Source of the DNA: Paludibacteraceae bacterium
GTDB lineage: Bacteria > Bacteroidota > Bacteroidia > Bacteroidales > Paludibacteraceae
Direction of reading: 5' to 3'
Length of the DNA stretch: 64,000 bases
Assembly (NCBI GenBank): GCA_905233375.1
Contig: CAJOEJ010000007.1
Coordinates: 39,903-103,902 of the forward strand
Shown here piece by piece: positions 36,306 through 44,303 of the stretch (within the stretch, counting starts at the first letter, position 1; each line of letters starts with the position of its first letter). Under the pieces are notes generated by a model. It did no database searches and was not told the DNA's origin. It saw only the letters and a list, made by a program, of their open reading frames with translations. A program made the translations under genes and the position numbers.

Positions 36306-36378
36306 GTCTCCCTAGCTCAGTTGGTAGAGCAACTGACTCTTAATCAGTGGGTCGAGAGTTCGAGCCTCTCGGGGGACA
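36306..36378 (+). tRNA. tRNA-Lys (anticodon CTT)
   Basis: Complete cloverleaf: acceptor GTCTCCC/GGGGGAC, D-stem GCTC/GAGC, anticodon loop CTCTTAA, T-arm GAGAG/CTCTC. Discriminator A; CCA not fully encoded. Confidence 0.95.
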
Positions 36379-36380
36379 CA

Positions 36381-36403
36381 AAGGTGCTGAACGGCACCTT
36401 TTT
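36381..36403 (+). terminator. Terminator between tRNA-Lys and rpsP
   Basis: Stem AAGGTGC/GCACCTT followed by only a few T. No other promoter is visible before rpsP, so read-through into rpsP is likely. Confidence 0.6.
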
Positions 36404-36463
36404 ATGAAAAGTATTAACCGGACACGCGATCGCGTTATCGCACGTCCTAAAACAACAAAACAA

Positions 36464-37012
36464 ATGGCAACAAAGATTCGTTTGGCTCGTCATGGTCACA
36501 AAGACTACGCTTTCTACCACATTGTAGTAGCTGACAGCCGCTCGCCACGTGATGGCAAATTTATCGAACGTATCGGTTCGTTCAACCCGAACACCAACCC
36601 CGCAGCAGTGATCCTCAACTTTGAGCGTGCTCTCTATTGGGTAGGCGTAGGCGCACAACCGACAGACACCGTACGCACCATCCTCTCCAACGAAGGTGTA
36701 TTGCTCATGAAGCACTTGAACGGCGGTGTAGCCAAGGGCGCATTCACCGCAGAAGAGGCGCAGAAGCGTTTCGATGCCTGGAAAGCGCAGAAAGATGCCA
36801 AGAACGGCAAAATCAGTCAGGCTGAAGCAGACAAGAAAGCTGCTGCTGCAAAGGCTCTCCACGCACAAGAGGTAGAGACCAACAAGGCTATCGCTGCCAA
36901 GATCGCAGAGAAGCGTGCTGCCGCTGCTGCTGAACTCGCTGCTGCTGCACAAGAGGCTGCGCAGGAAGCTGCTGCCGCTGAGGCTGAGGCAAAAGGCGAA
37001 GCAGAGGCATAA
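36464..37012 (+). CDS. rpsP: 30S ribosomal protein bS16 with long Ala/Glu-rich C-terminal extension
   Basis: 182 aa from the ATG at 36464 ([20 protein letters not shown]). The S16 core ([40 protein letters not shown]) occupies the first 80 or so residues. The rest is an Ala/Lys/Glu-rich helical tail ([20 protein letters not shown]), a feature I associate with Bacteroidota S16 proteins and longer than the roughly 80-aa E. coli form. It lies 85 nt after tRNA-Lys, with only a weak terminator between. Confidence 0.96.
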   Translation: MATKIRLARHGHKDYAFYHIVVADSRSPRDGKFIERIGSFNPNTNPAAVILNFERALYWVGVGAQPTDTVRTILSNEGVLLMKHLNGGVAKGAFTAEEAQKRFDAWKAQKDAKNGKISQAEADKKAAAAKALHAQEVETNKAIAAKIAEKRAAAAAELAAAAQEAAQEAAAAEAEAKGEAEA

Positions 37013-37048
37013 AAAGCCGAGGCTGTTAACCTTTTATGCAAAAAATGT

Positions 37049-37077
37049 AAATCTGCATCACAAGTGCAGATTTTTTT
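37049..37077 (+). terminator. Terminator after rpsP
   Basis: Nine-base-pair stem AAATCTGCA/TGCAGATTT with a 7-nt loop and a T run. Confidence 0.85.
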
Positions 37078-37108
37078 GTATATCAAAAGAAGCAATAAGT
37101 AATAACCG

Positions 37109-37192
37109 TTTACGTCTTGACACAATAAGACGTAAAAAGAAAAATTCGTCTAACGAATTAATCGTTTGCTTCTTGAACCAACAAGAAGCAAA
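37109..37192. repeat. Three consecutive perfect hairpins upstream of a lipoprotein gene
   Basis: Hairpin 1 at 37109-37136 (TTTACGTCTT/AAGACGTAAA), hairpin 2 at 37143-37159 (AATTCGT/ACGAATT), hairpin 3 at 37165-37192 (TTTGCTTCTTG/CAAGAAGCAAA). Hairpins 1 and 3 share the frame CG-TTT-stem-AAA-AAGAA but have different, still fully paired stem centres. Confidence 0.75.
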
Positions 37193-37222
37193 AAGAACTT
37201 CTCGTATTCCAGAAAATTGTTG

Positions 37223-37230
37223 TACCTTTG
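37223..37230 (+). promoter_or_regulatory. Putative -7 box of lipoprotein gene
   Basis: TACCTTTG followed by CAGCGG. The -33 position (37199-37202) reads TTCT rather than TTTG, so this promoter is weaker than the others or needs an activator. Confidence 0.55.
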
Positions 37231-37293
37231 CAGCGGAATTCCGAAAGGCGTTCCGCTGTATTTAGTATTAATCTTAAAAAACACACTACAACA

Positions 37294-38082
37294 ATGAAAC
37301 ATGTTTATTTTTTGCTACTTGGTGTAGCCGCCGCGGTGCTGGCGGGTTGCTCCCATTCGGTCTATCCGCTGGAGAGTATGTACTCCAATTACAACAACCG
37401 CATGAGAAGCGAGGAAGAATTGAACCTCAAAGCCAATGTGTGGATCTATTTCAGTGAGAAAGACATCCCTTGTGCTTACGACATCATTTCTCTCAACACC
37501 TACAACCCCTTCTCTCTTCTGCCGTTCCATGGAATCAAAGTGAAAAAGATGAACAAGAAGTTCCTGGAGCAGGCAGTCAAACAAGCGGACAAAGAGGGAG
37601 GAAACGCCATCTTGATTCAATCCGCCGGTTTCTTCTATGTGCTCAATATGCCTGAACGCGAAGGAATCGAGGCGCCTACCGCTCATTTCATAAATCCCAT
37701 TTTTGATATGAAATATGCGGACTTGGTGGGCGGCAAAGAGATCAACTCGATGAAACGTAAAGAGCGCACAAGAACCGTCAAAGCGTTCATGGACGAGATA
37801 GAAGCCAATGCCGGGTACATCCGGGACAAAGAGGAGGTGAAAACCATGCGCAAGAAACTGGATATCCTGTCGCGTTATAATCTCAAGCAGACTCATCCAA
37901 AGAAATCCATTGACAAGTTTGTCCGCAAGCAGACACGCAAGATCAACCGGATAGAGAAATCGATCATCAAGAAAGAAGCCAAAGCCAAAGCGGCATCCAA
38001 ATCTGTTTCCAAGTCCACGTCCACTTCCAAATCCGCGTCCAAAGGGAAACAGACCAAAACGCAAGCTCCCCGCCGAAGATAA
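37294..38082 (+). CDS. Lipoprotein of unknown function with basic C-terminal tail
   Basis: 262 aa from the ATG at 37294, which gives the lipoprotein signal MKHVYFLLLGVAAAVLAGC (lipobox LAGC, Cys19); upstream in-frame ATGs precede the likely transcript start. The body contains YSEEELNLKANV-like and DIPCAYDIISLNTYNPFSLL segments and QADKEGGNAILIQSAGFFYV. This is reminiscent of small envelope lipoproteins that sense or bind heavy ligands, but I cannot place it in a family. The last 60 residues are very basic with Ser/Lys runs (KSVSKSTSTSKSASKGKQTK). No acidic surface-export signal follows the Cys, so a periplasm-facing location is more likely. Confidence 0.8.
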   Translation: MKHVYFLLLGVAAAVLAGCSHSVYPLESMYSNYNNRMRSEEELNLKANVWIYFSEKDIPCAYDIISLNTYNPFSLLPFHGIKVKKMNKKFLEQAVKQADKEGGNAILIQSAGFFYVLNMPEREGIEAPTAHFINPIFDMKYADLVGGKEINSMKRKERTRTVKAFMDEIEANAGYIRDKEEVKTMRKKLDILSRYNLKQTHPKKSIDKFVRKQTRKINRIEKSIIKKEAKAKAASKSVSKSTSTSKSASKGKQTKTQAPRRR

Positions 38083-38086
38083 GACC

Positions 38087-38118
38087 CACCCTCCCTGAAC
38101 ACACGGGAGGGTGTTTTT
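38087..38118 (+). terminator. Terminator after lipoprotein gene
   Basis: Nine-base-pair stem CACCCTCCC/GGGAGGGTG then TTTTT. It overlaps the stop region of the convergent eamA gene. Confidence 0.8.
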
Positions 38119-39034
38119 ATGTGCCGAGTGCCAGACAGATGAGACCTGCCAGAACACCCGCCATGCACAACACCTTCTTCCATGGGTCTTTCTCTTGCAA
38201 GAACAGCAAGCCGTACGCCAATCCAATCACCGCACCGCCACGACGGATCGTACTGACGACCGCGATCATGGACGCAGGATCCCGGAGAGCCAGCATATAC
38301 ACATTATCGCTGATGACGAGAAACACACTAATCATCGCTATAGGTAACAGTGACGCCAAAGAAAGGGGTGTGTAGGTCTGCAAACGGAGATTCTTACGGC
38401 GGTAAAAAGCCCATACAACGAGCATCATCAGCGCCTGGTAGAATGTGTAATAGACCTGCACGGCGTTATGGTCAAAACGGCGCATCATGTACTTGTCATA
38501 CAAGCCTGAACAGGAACCGATCACTATCGCCAATGCCAGATATACGTAATAGGTCTTGGTCATCGGTGACCGGTCATCGGGCATGGGGGACGGACCCCGA
38601 AAAGAAAAGACCAGGATGGATCCCGTCGCCAACACCACTCCTGTCCATTGCCAGCCGTTCAGTTGCTCGCCGAAAAAGAGCATCGCACCAATCAGCGTCC
38701 AGATAGGACGTGTCGCCTGCCACGGACTCACAACCGAGATTGGCAGATGTTTCAATGCCATATAGGCAAAGATCCAACTGCTGAGCACGATACACGACTT
38801 GAGCAGGGTGAACAAATGCCCCTCGCCGCTCAGAGCCGGGACATAGAAAGGAGTGGTTTGCATCGTCTCCGGCACCAGACGGGACAGAAGCAGCGGAACC
38901 AGCAGGATAGCGGAGGATATCCATACGCTCGCCGTCAGCACATTCACCACTCCGTTCGAACGAAGCGCGACCTTCTTGCTCACGTCATAGAATCCCAGAC
39001 AGAGCGCCGACACAAATGCCAATACAACCCACAC
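38117..39034 (-). CDS. EamA/DMT-family transporter
   Basis: 305 aa with about ten hydrophobic segments in two EamA halves (first half MWVVLAFVSALCLGFYDVSK to FSFRG; second half YVYLALAIVIGSCSGLYDKY to CLALGT). Typical of drug/metabolite exporters in the inner membrane; the substrate is unknown. The cytosolic or periplasmic link between the halves (PSPMPDDRSPMTK) is encoded by a heptad tandem array at 38552-38593. It starts 3 nt after the stop of yqaE and is probably co-transcribed. Confidence 0.88.
   Translation of the reverse strand: MWVVLAFVSALCLGFYDVSKKVALRSNGVVNVLTASVWISSAILLVPLLLSRLVPETMQTTPFYVPALSGEGHLFTLLKSCIVLSSWIFAYMALKHLPISVVSPWQATRPIWTLIGAMLFFGEQLNGWQWTGVVLATGSILVFSFRGPSPMPDDRSPMTKTYYVYLALAIVIGSCSGLYDKYMMRRFDHNAVQVYYTFYQALMMLVVWAFYRRKNLRLQTYTPLSLASLLPIAMISVFLVISDNVYMLALRDPASMIAVVSTIRRGGAVIGLAYGLLFLQEKDPWKKVLCMAGVLAGLICLALGT
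38552..38593. repeat. Heptad array inside eamA
   Basis: Six 7-bp units (GGTCTTG, GTCATCG, GTGACCG, GTCATCG, GGCATGG, GGGACGG), in frame, encoding the linker between the two transporter halves. Confidence 0.65.
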
Positions 39035-39037
39035 AGG

Positions 39038-39193
39038 TTATTTGTTTTTATTCAGGATGATCAATGCGCCGATTACACCGGGTATCCAGCCGCATAAGGT
39101 AAGCAGGAAAACAATCAGCATCGATCCGCATCCGCGGTCGATCACTGCCAAGGGCGGAAAAATAATCGCCAGAAGAACTTGCAGGCACGACAT
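39038..39193 (-). CDS. YqaE/Pmp3 family small membrane protein
   Basis: 51 aa: MSCLQVLLAIIFPPLAVIDR followed by GCGSMLIVFLLTLCGWIPGVIGALIILNKNK. Two transmembrane helices with the family signature FPPLAV and TLCGWIPGVIGA. UPF0057/Pmp3 proteins are small inner-membrane proteins associated with stress and membrane potential. The ATG at 39193 is the only start that gives the family N-terminus. First gene of a yqaE-eamA pair; no standard promoter was found between it and tRNA-Pro. Confidence 0.93.
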   Translation of the reverse strand: MSCLQVLLAIIFPPLAVIDRGCGSMLIVFLLTLCGWIPGVIGALIILNKNK

Positions 39194-39270
39194 AGTTAAA
39201 AAGGGTTAATGGGTTAATCTGTCTTTTTTATTCAATAAGGCACCCATCGGATGATGAATGCCTTACCGGG

Positions 39271-39343
39271 TCGAGAAGAGGTGACTCGAACACCCGACCC
39301 CCACGTCCCGAACGTGGTGCGCTACCAACTGCGCTACTTCTCG
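39271..39343 (-). tRNA. tRNA-Pro (anticodon CGG)
   Basis: Minus-strand cloverleaf: acceptor CGAGAAG/CTTCTCG, D-stem GCGC/GCGC, anticodon stem CCACG/CGTGG with loop TTCGGGA, T-loop TTCGAGT. Second proline tRNA of the window, downstream of topA on the same strand. Confidence 0.95.
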
Positions 39344-39457
39344 CTCGCGCGAAGTACGGCTCAATACGATTCGCGACTGTGCCAAAGGCAATTTTCTCGG
39401 AAATAAATTTCCTCGACAATTCGTCGCTCATATGAATTTTCGCCGTGTTCTCGCTCT

Positions 39458-39493
39458 TCGGTCGGAATATCGTTACACTAGCATTCCGCCCGA
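39458..39493 (-). ncRNA. tRNA-leader hairpin element, copy B
   Basis: Minus strand TCGG-GC-GGAAT, loop GCTAGTGTAACGAT, ATTCC-GA-CCGA, 115 nt upstream of tRNA-Pro(CGG). Similarity to copy C extends well beyond the hairpin on both sides (about 39422-39525), including GCGAGAA and ATTCATATGAGCGACGA. No clear promoter lies between topA and this copy. Confidence 0.6.
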
Positions 39494-39610
39494 GGATTTA
39501 TTGAACCGATTAAAACGCTAGCGAAGCGATGTTTTAATCGGAGAGGAGATTTCCTGATAATTTCACGAGTTGCAGAGCAACGATGTCATTAATCAGCGAA
39601 ATTTTAGCAA

Positions 39611-41926
39611 TTATTTTGCATTTTTTCTTCTAAACGGGCGTTTTTGTGCCTGAACAGGCCCCATTTTGGCAATAATTTCGTGCACTTGCTCCTCTGTAAG
39701 GCTCTCCACCACCGTTCCTTTGGGCAGCTGATAATTGCCTTCCGGCGTGTGGATATAGTCGCCGTACCGTCCGTGCAGCACCTGGATGTCCCCCCACTGA
39801 TGTATCGGTCTGGATGACAATTCTTTCTCGCGGATGAGCATAACGGCTTCGTCCATGGTGAGCGTGAGCGGATCCTTGCCGCGCGGAATACTGATGAACA
39901 TATTATTATAATGCACGTACGCGCCATACTTGCCTTCGCCTACTACCACCTCTTTGCCTTCGAACTCGCCCAAGGTATAGGGCAGCGCCGTCTTGAAGAG
40001 CTCCAATGCCTCATTCAGCGTGATGGTGAAGATGGACTGACCCTTGTTCAGACTCGCGAAGCGGGGTTTCTCATTCGCTGCATCGCCTATCTGCACACAC
40101 GCACCAATCTTGGTTATTTTGGCATAGACCGGCTGTCCCGATTCGGGATCTGTTCCTAACAGACGACCCTCGATTTTTCCCGATGGAATCGAAGAAAGTA
40201 GCGGTTTGAAGGTGCGATAGAACGTATCTACCACTTCCACCCAGTTGGCACGTCCGATCGCTACGCGGTCGAACTGCGCCTCCTCATGCGCCGTAAAATC
40301 ATAATTGAGGATCGCAGGGAAATGCTCCACCAGAAAATCGTTCGTTACCCGTCCGAGATCGGTCGGGAGCAGCTTGCCCGAATCGGCGCCGTACATCTCC
40401 GCCTTCTGGCGTTCGGTGACCATTCCATTTTTAAGGGTGAGGATAGAGGCTTCGCGTTTGTGCCCGGCTACCGTACCGCGCTCAACGTATTTGACCTTCT
40501 GAATAGTCTCGATGATCGTGGCATACGTGGAAGGACGACCTATTCCCAGTTCCTCCATCCGCTTGACAAGCGTCGCTTCATTGTACCGGAACGGCGGCTT
40601 GGCATAGGTCTGAACCGCCTCGGCGCTCTGCAGTTTCAGGCGCTCGCGGGGCGACATGGCGGGTAAGATACGCCGCTCGTCTTCGGGGTCATCGGACGAC
40701 TGCACATAGACGCGGGTGAAACCGTCAAACGTAATGACTTCTCCCGTTGCCACAAACGCGTACTTGCTGCCATGAACGGATACCTCGATGGTCGTCTTTT
40801 CGCTCTCGGCATCTTCCATCTGGGAAGCGATGGTACGTTTCCATATCAGTTCGTACAAGCGCTGCTCATCCTTGCTCGCCCCTGCCGTGAGAGTACTCAT
40901 ATAGGTCGGACGGATGGCTTCGTGCGCCTCCTGCGCCCCTTTGGCTTTGGTGCGGTACTGACGGGTGTGAACATACTGCGCACCGTACTGCCCGGCGATA
41001 ACCTCTTTGCTCGTCGCCAGCGCCAGAGAAGACAGGTTGACCGAGTCCGTACGCATATAAGTGATATGTCCGCTTTCGTACAGCGACTGCGCCAGACGCA
41101 TCGTCTTGGATACGGAGAACTTGAGCTTGCGCGCCGCCTCCTGCTGGAGCGTCGAAGTGGTGAACGGAGGTGCCGGCATATGTTTCACGGGCTTGCGCTG
41201 CACATCCCGCACGATGAACATGGTCGTGCTCAGACTCTCCAGGAATGCCAAGGCATCGTTCTTGTGCGCAAAACGGTGGTTCAACTCGCACTTGAGCACC
41301 GATGCATCACCAGGATTTACTCCGATGAAATCGGCACAAATGCGATATGCGGACGAGGCGCGAAACGATTCAATCTCGCGCTCTTTCTCCACAATGAGAC
41401 GCACCGCAACGGACTGTACACGACCGGCGGAAAGACCCGTTGTCACTTTCTTCCACAGGATAGGCGACAACTCGAAACCCACTATACGGTCAAGCACGCG
41501 GCGTGCCTGCTGCGCATTCACCAGGTTATAGTCAATATCCCGCGGGTGCTGGATCGCCTCCTGGATCGCCGTCTTGGTGATCTCATGAAAAACAATACGC
41601 TTGGTGTCCTTGTTATCCAAGCCCAGCACTTCCTTCAGATGCCAGGCAATGGCTTCTCCCTCGCGGTCTTCATCGGAAGCCAGCCAGACGGTATCGGCCT
41701 TTTTGGTCTCACGCTGCAACTGCTCAATCAGATGTTCCTTGTTGGCGTCAATCGCATAATTGGGCTGATAGCCGTGCTCGAAATCAATACCCATCGAGTT
41801 CTTGCCGATCGGTTCGATGTCGCGCACGTGCCCCTGACTACTCAACACATGGTACTCACTACCCAGAAATTTCTCAATCGTCTTGGCTTTTGCCGGAGAC
41901 TCTACTATAACCAGATTTTTGCTCAT
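39611..41926 (-). CDS. topA: DNA topoisomerase I
   Basis: 771 aa type IA topoisomerase that relaxes negative supercoils. Toprim domain MSKNLVIVESPAKAKTIEKF with the acidic DEDREGEAIAWHL motif; active-site region SGHITYMRTDSVNLS with the catalytic Tyr. The core ends near residue 590. The C-terminal part lacks the four-Cys zinc fingers of E. coli TopA and instead holds two copies of the basic TopA C-terminal repeat (IGACVQIGDAANEKPRFASL, GEGKYGAYVHYNNMFISIPR, HGRYGDYIHTPEGNYQLPKG), as usual in Bacteroidota. Transcribed from 41967-41998, divergent from nfeD-floA. Confidence 0.97.
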   Translation of the reverse strand: MSKNLVIVESPAKAKTIEKFLGSEYHVLSSQGHVRDIEPIGKNSMGIDFEHGYQPNYAIDANKEHLIEQLQRETKKADTVWLASDEDREGEAIAWHLKEVLGLDNKDTKRIVFHEITKTAIQEAIQHPRDIDYNLVNAQQARRVLDRIVGFELSPILWKKVTTGLSAGRVQSVAVRLIVEKEREIESFRASSAYRICADFIGVNPGDASVLKCELNHRFAHKNDALAFLESLSTTMFIVRDVQRKPVKHMPAPPFTTSTLQQEAARKLKFSVSKTMRLAQSLYESGHITYMRTDSVNLSSLALATSKEVIAGQYGAQYVHTRQYRTKAKGAQEAHEAIRPTYMSTLTAGASKDEQRLYELIWKRTIASQMEDAESEKTTIEVSVHGSKYAFVATGEVITFDGFTRVYVQSSDDPEDERRILPAMSPRERLKLQSAEAVQTYAKPPFRYNEATLVKRMEELGIGRPSTYATIIETIQKVKYVERGTVAGHKREASILTLKNGMVTERQKAEMYGADSGKLLPTDLGRVTNDFLVEHFPAILNYDFTAHEEAQFDRVAIGRANWVEVVDTFYRTFKPLLSSIPSGKIEGRLLGTDPESGQPVYAKITKIGACVQIGDAANEKPRFASLNKGQSIFTITLNEALELFKTALPYTLGEFEGKEVVVGEGKYGAYVHYNNMFISIPRGKDPLTLTMDEAVMLIREKELSSRPIHQWGDIQVLHGRYGDYIHTPEGNYQLPKGTVVESLTEEQVHEIIAKMGPVQAQKRPFRRKNAK

Positions 41927-41966
41927 ACGACTATATAATAAGGTATAACCTCCAAAAAATCGGCTG

Positions 41967-41998
41967 CAAAAGTACGATAAATAATTTATTTGTGCAAA
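41967..41998 (-). promoter_or_regulatory. Promoter of topA
   Basis: Minus strand TTTG (41998-41995), 20 nt, TACTTTTG (41974-41967). Confidence 0.8.
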
Positions 41999-42011
41999 TT
42001 ATTTTTTTTTA

Positions 42012-42043
42012 TTTGCATATGTCAAAGATATTTAGTATCTTTG
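42012..42043 (+). promoter_or_regulatory. Promoter of nfeD-floA unit
   Basis: TTTG 42012-42015, 20 nt, TATCTTTG 42036-42043, followed by CACCCG. Its -33 box is only 13 bp from the -33 box of the divergent topA promoter. Confidence 0.8.
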
Positions 42044-42092
42044 CACCCGATTTGAAAAAAATTATTTTTATTTTTTTACCGAAAGGACTTGC

Positions 42093-42440
42093 ATGAATAT
42101 TTTTTTAGTTGTATTATTAGTGCTCGCGGGCGTCGCGCTATTATTAGCGGAGATGTTTCTTCTTCCGGGTTTCGGCATCGCGGGCGTGAGCGGATTTGCC
42201 GCGTTGGCAGCGGCTGTGGTGGTGGCATATTTCAAAATCAGTCTGACCGCCGGATATATCACCTTGGGTTCGTGCATCCTGCTTTCCGCCTTGGCTATCT
42301 GGGGCTTTGTACGCAGTAACGCCATTGACAAAATGGCTCTTAACACCAAGATTGAGGGGCATGTGGAGCTTGCGGACAACAAACTCAAGGACAAAAAGAA
42401 CAAAGAGAATCCAACCGGAGAGACGGAAAACAAGGAATAA
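42093..42440 (+). CDS. Short NfeD-family membrane protein
   Basis: 115 aa. Two to three transmembrane helices (MNIFLVVLLVLAGVALLLAE; IAGVSGFAALAAAVVVAYF; YITLGSCILLSALAIWGF) followed by a Lys/Glu-rich tail (ADNKLKDKKNKENPTGETEN). The soluble OB-fold of longer NfeD proteins is missing or reduced. NfeD-type proteins are the constant partners of flotillin-like FloA/SPFH proteins, and floA follows directly, which supports the assignment. Confidence 0.85.
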   Translation: MNIFLVVLLVLAGVALLLAEMFLLPGFGIAGVSGFAALAAAVVVAYFKISLTAGYITLGSCILLSALAIWGFVRSNAIDKMALNTKIEGHVELADNKLKDKKNKENPTGETENKE

Positions 42441-42449
42441 TCCTTACAA

Positions 42450-42481
42450 CATTAAATCATTGAAACATTAAAACAATCATA
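42450..42481. repeat. 8-bp-period array between nfeD and floA
   Basis: Four units (CATTAAAT, CATTGAAA, CATTAAAA, CAATCATA) that end three nt before the floA ATG. Confidence 0.6.
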
Positions 42482-42483
42482 CT

Positions 42484-43461
42484 ATGGATGCTATTACAAT
42501 CGTTCTGCTGGCGCTGGTGTTCGTCGCCGTATGCATTTTCTTCTATTATGTGCCCTTCATGCTGTGGATTAATGCAGCGGTGAGCGGCGTTCATATCAGT
42601 CTGGTACAACTGTTCCTGATGCGTATCCGCAAAGTGCCCCCTACCAAGATCGTCAATTGTATGATCGAGGCGCACAAGGCGGGTCTGACGGATGTCAAGC
42701 GCGACGGACTGGAGGCGCACTATCTGGCGGGCGGACATATCGAGCGCGTGGTGCACGCCCTGGTAAGCGCCAGCAAAGCCGGTATCGAACTGTCATTCCA
42801 GATGGCAACGGCTATCGACCTGGCTGGACGGGACGTATTTGAAGCGGTACAGATGAGTGTCAATCCGAAAGTGATCGACACACCTCCTGTAACGGCTGTC
42901 GCCAAAGACGGAATCCAGTTGATCGCCAAGGCGCGTGTGACCGTTCGCGCCAACATACGCCAACTCGTGGGAGGTGCAGGCGAAGACACCGTGCTGGCGC
43001 GTGTCGGAGAGGGTATCGTCAGCTCCATCGGTAGCGCCGAGAGCCACAAGCAAGTGCTCGAAAACCCCGATTCCATCAGCAAACTGGTGCTTGCCAAAGG
43101 TCTGGACGACGGTACGGCATTCGAGATCCTGTCTATCGACATAGCGGATATTGACGTAGGTAAGAATATCGGTGCGCAGTTGCAGATGGATCAAGCCGAA
43201 GCCGACAAGAACATCGCCCAGGCGAAAGCGGAGGAGCGCCGGGCAATGGCGATCGCCCTGGAGCAGGAAATGAAAGCCAAAGCACAAGAGGCACGCGCCA
43301 AAGTGATTGAAGCCGAAGCGCTTGTCCCGCAAGCCATGGCGGAAGCCTTCCGCAACGGAAACCTCGGCATCATGGACTACTACCGCATGCAGAACATGCA
43401 GGCGGACACCGCCATGCGCGAGAACATAGCCGGCGGAGGAGAGAAAAAAGGGAAAAAATAA
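42484..43461 (+). CDS. floA: Flotillin-like protein FloA
   Basis: 325 aa. N-terminal membrane hairpin ([20 protein letters not shown]), then the YqfA/FloA SPFH-like domain ([60 protein letters not shown]). A heptad-type coiled coil rich in A/E/K/Q (about 235-290) and a short Gly/Lys tail follow. FloA organises membrane microdomains and acts with NfeD. Length and order match the family well. Confidence 0.95.
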   Translation: MDAITIVLLALVFVAVCIFFYYVPFMLWINAAVSGVHISLVQLFLMRIRKVPPTKIVNCMIEAHKAGLTDVKRDGLEAHYLAGGHIERVVHALVSASKAGIELSFQMATAIDLAGRDVFEAVQMSVNPKVIDTPPVTAVAKDGIQLIAKARVTVRANIRQLVGGAGEDTVLARVGEGIVSSIGSAESHKQVLENPDSISKLVLAKGLDDGTAFEILSIDIADIDVGKNIGAQLQMDQAEADKNIAQAKAEERRAMAIALEQEMKAKAQEARAKVIEAEALVPQAMAEAFRNGNLGIMDYYRMQNMQADTAMRENIAGGGEKKGKK

Positions 43462-43489
43462 ATCACCAATCACCAATTACAAATCACCA
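43462..43489. repeat. Heptad array exactly filling the floA-nitrilase gap
   Basis: Four units ATCACCA, ATCACCA, ATTACAA, ATCACCA: 28 nt, starting right after the floA stop and ending right before the next ATG. Confidence 0.9.
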
Positions 43490-44293
43490 ATGCGCGTAGC
43501 GCTTCTCCAATATCCCATTGAGTGGGCGAACCCGCGGGCGAATGTGGGTCTGCTCAACGAACGTCTTGCCGCGATAGCCGGTCAGGCGGATATAGCGGTC
43601 GTTCCGGAGATGTTCAGTACAGGTTTCTGTACGGACCAGCCAGGATTGGCTGAACCGTGGGGAGGGGAGACCTGTCAGGCGCTGCAATACATGGCGGACA
43701 CCTACGACCTCGCCATAGTTGGCTCGTTGATGTGCTATGTGCAAAACGATGACGTACTGAATAACAGGAGCTTGCGCAACCGCGGGTTTATGTTCCGTCC
43801 GATGGACACACCGCTCTGGTACGACAAGCACCACTTGTACCGCAGTGGAGGAGAAGCGGAGTTCTTTACGCCGGGAAACAGTCGCGCCGTATGGGAGTTC
43901 CGGGGTGTCAGGATACGGCTCGCCGTATGCTATGACCTGCGGTTCCCCGTGTGGTTACGGCAGGACAAGCACAATATGTACGACCTCCTTATTGTCGTAG
44001 CCTGCTGGCCGACCATCCGTATTCAGTATTGGGATGTACTGTTGCCGGCACGTGCAGCCGAGAACCACTGCTTCGCCGTAGGGGTGAATATGATCGGTAC
44101 AGACGGCATGCAAATGGATTACAACGGTCACTCTGTCGCGTATGACACGTGGCTGAAAGACATAGCGGGCTTTGCCGACCATGAAGAGGGAACACGGATT
44201 GTGGAGTTCGCGATTGAGAAACTGCGCCATTTCCGCGAAGTGCTGCCCCAATGGCAGGAAGCGGACGAGTACGAAGTGAAACTGGAAAATTGA
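43490..44293 (+). CDS. Nitrilase-superfamily amidohydrolase, probably omega-amidase
   Basis: 267 aa. The catalytic Glu-Lys-Cys triad is visible: VVPEMFSTGF (Glu), WYDKHHLYR (Lys) and LAVCYDLRFPVW (Cys). The set and length fit the YafV/Nit2 omega-amidase branch, which hydrolyses 2-oxoglutaramate or 2-oxosuccinamate in amino-acid repair metabolism; the exact substrate is inferred. The start codon abuts a heptad array, so no normal ribosome-binding sequence is present. The next gene, recJ, begins 10 nt after the stop. Confidence 0.88.
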   Translation: MRVALLQYPIEWANPRANVGLLNERLAAIAGQADIAVVPEMFSTGFCTDQPGLAEPWGGETCQALQYMADTYDLAIVGSLMCYVQNDDVLNNRSLRNRGFMFRPMDTPLWYDKHHLYRSGGEAEFFTPGNSRAVWEFRGVRIRLAVCYDLRFPVWLRQDKHNMYDLLIVVACWPTIRIQYWDVLLPARAAENHCFAVGVNMIGTDGMQMDYNGHSVAYDTWLKDIAGFADHEEGTRIVEFAIEKLRHFREVLPQWQEADEYEVKLEN

Positions 44294-44303
44294 AAGGGGA
44301 AAC

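Noticed and set aside
36347..36463. N-terminal extension of rpsP running back through tRNA-Lys
   Set aside because: It would translate a tRNA gene and a terminator; the S16 family start is the ATG at 36464.
39228..39431. 67-codon ORF over tRNA-Pro(CGG) and its leader
   Set aside because: It is an open frame through the leader repeat and the tRNA; there is no protein-like feature beyond that.
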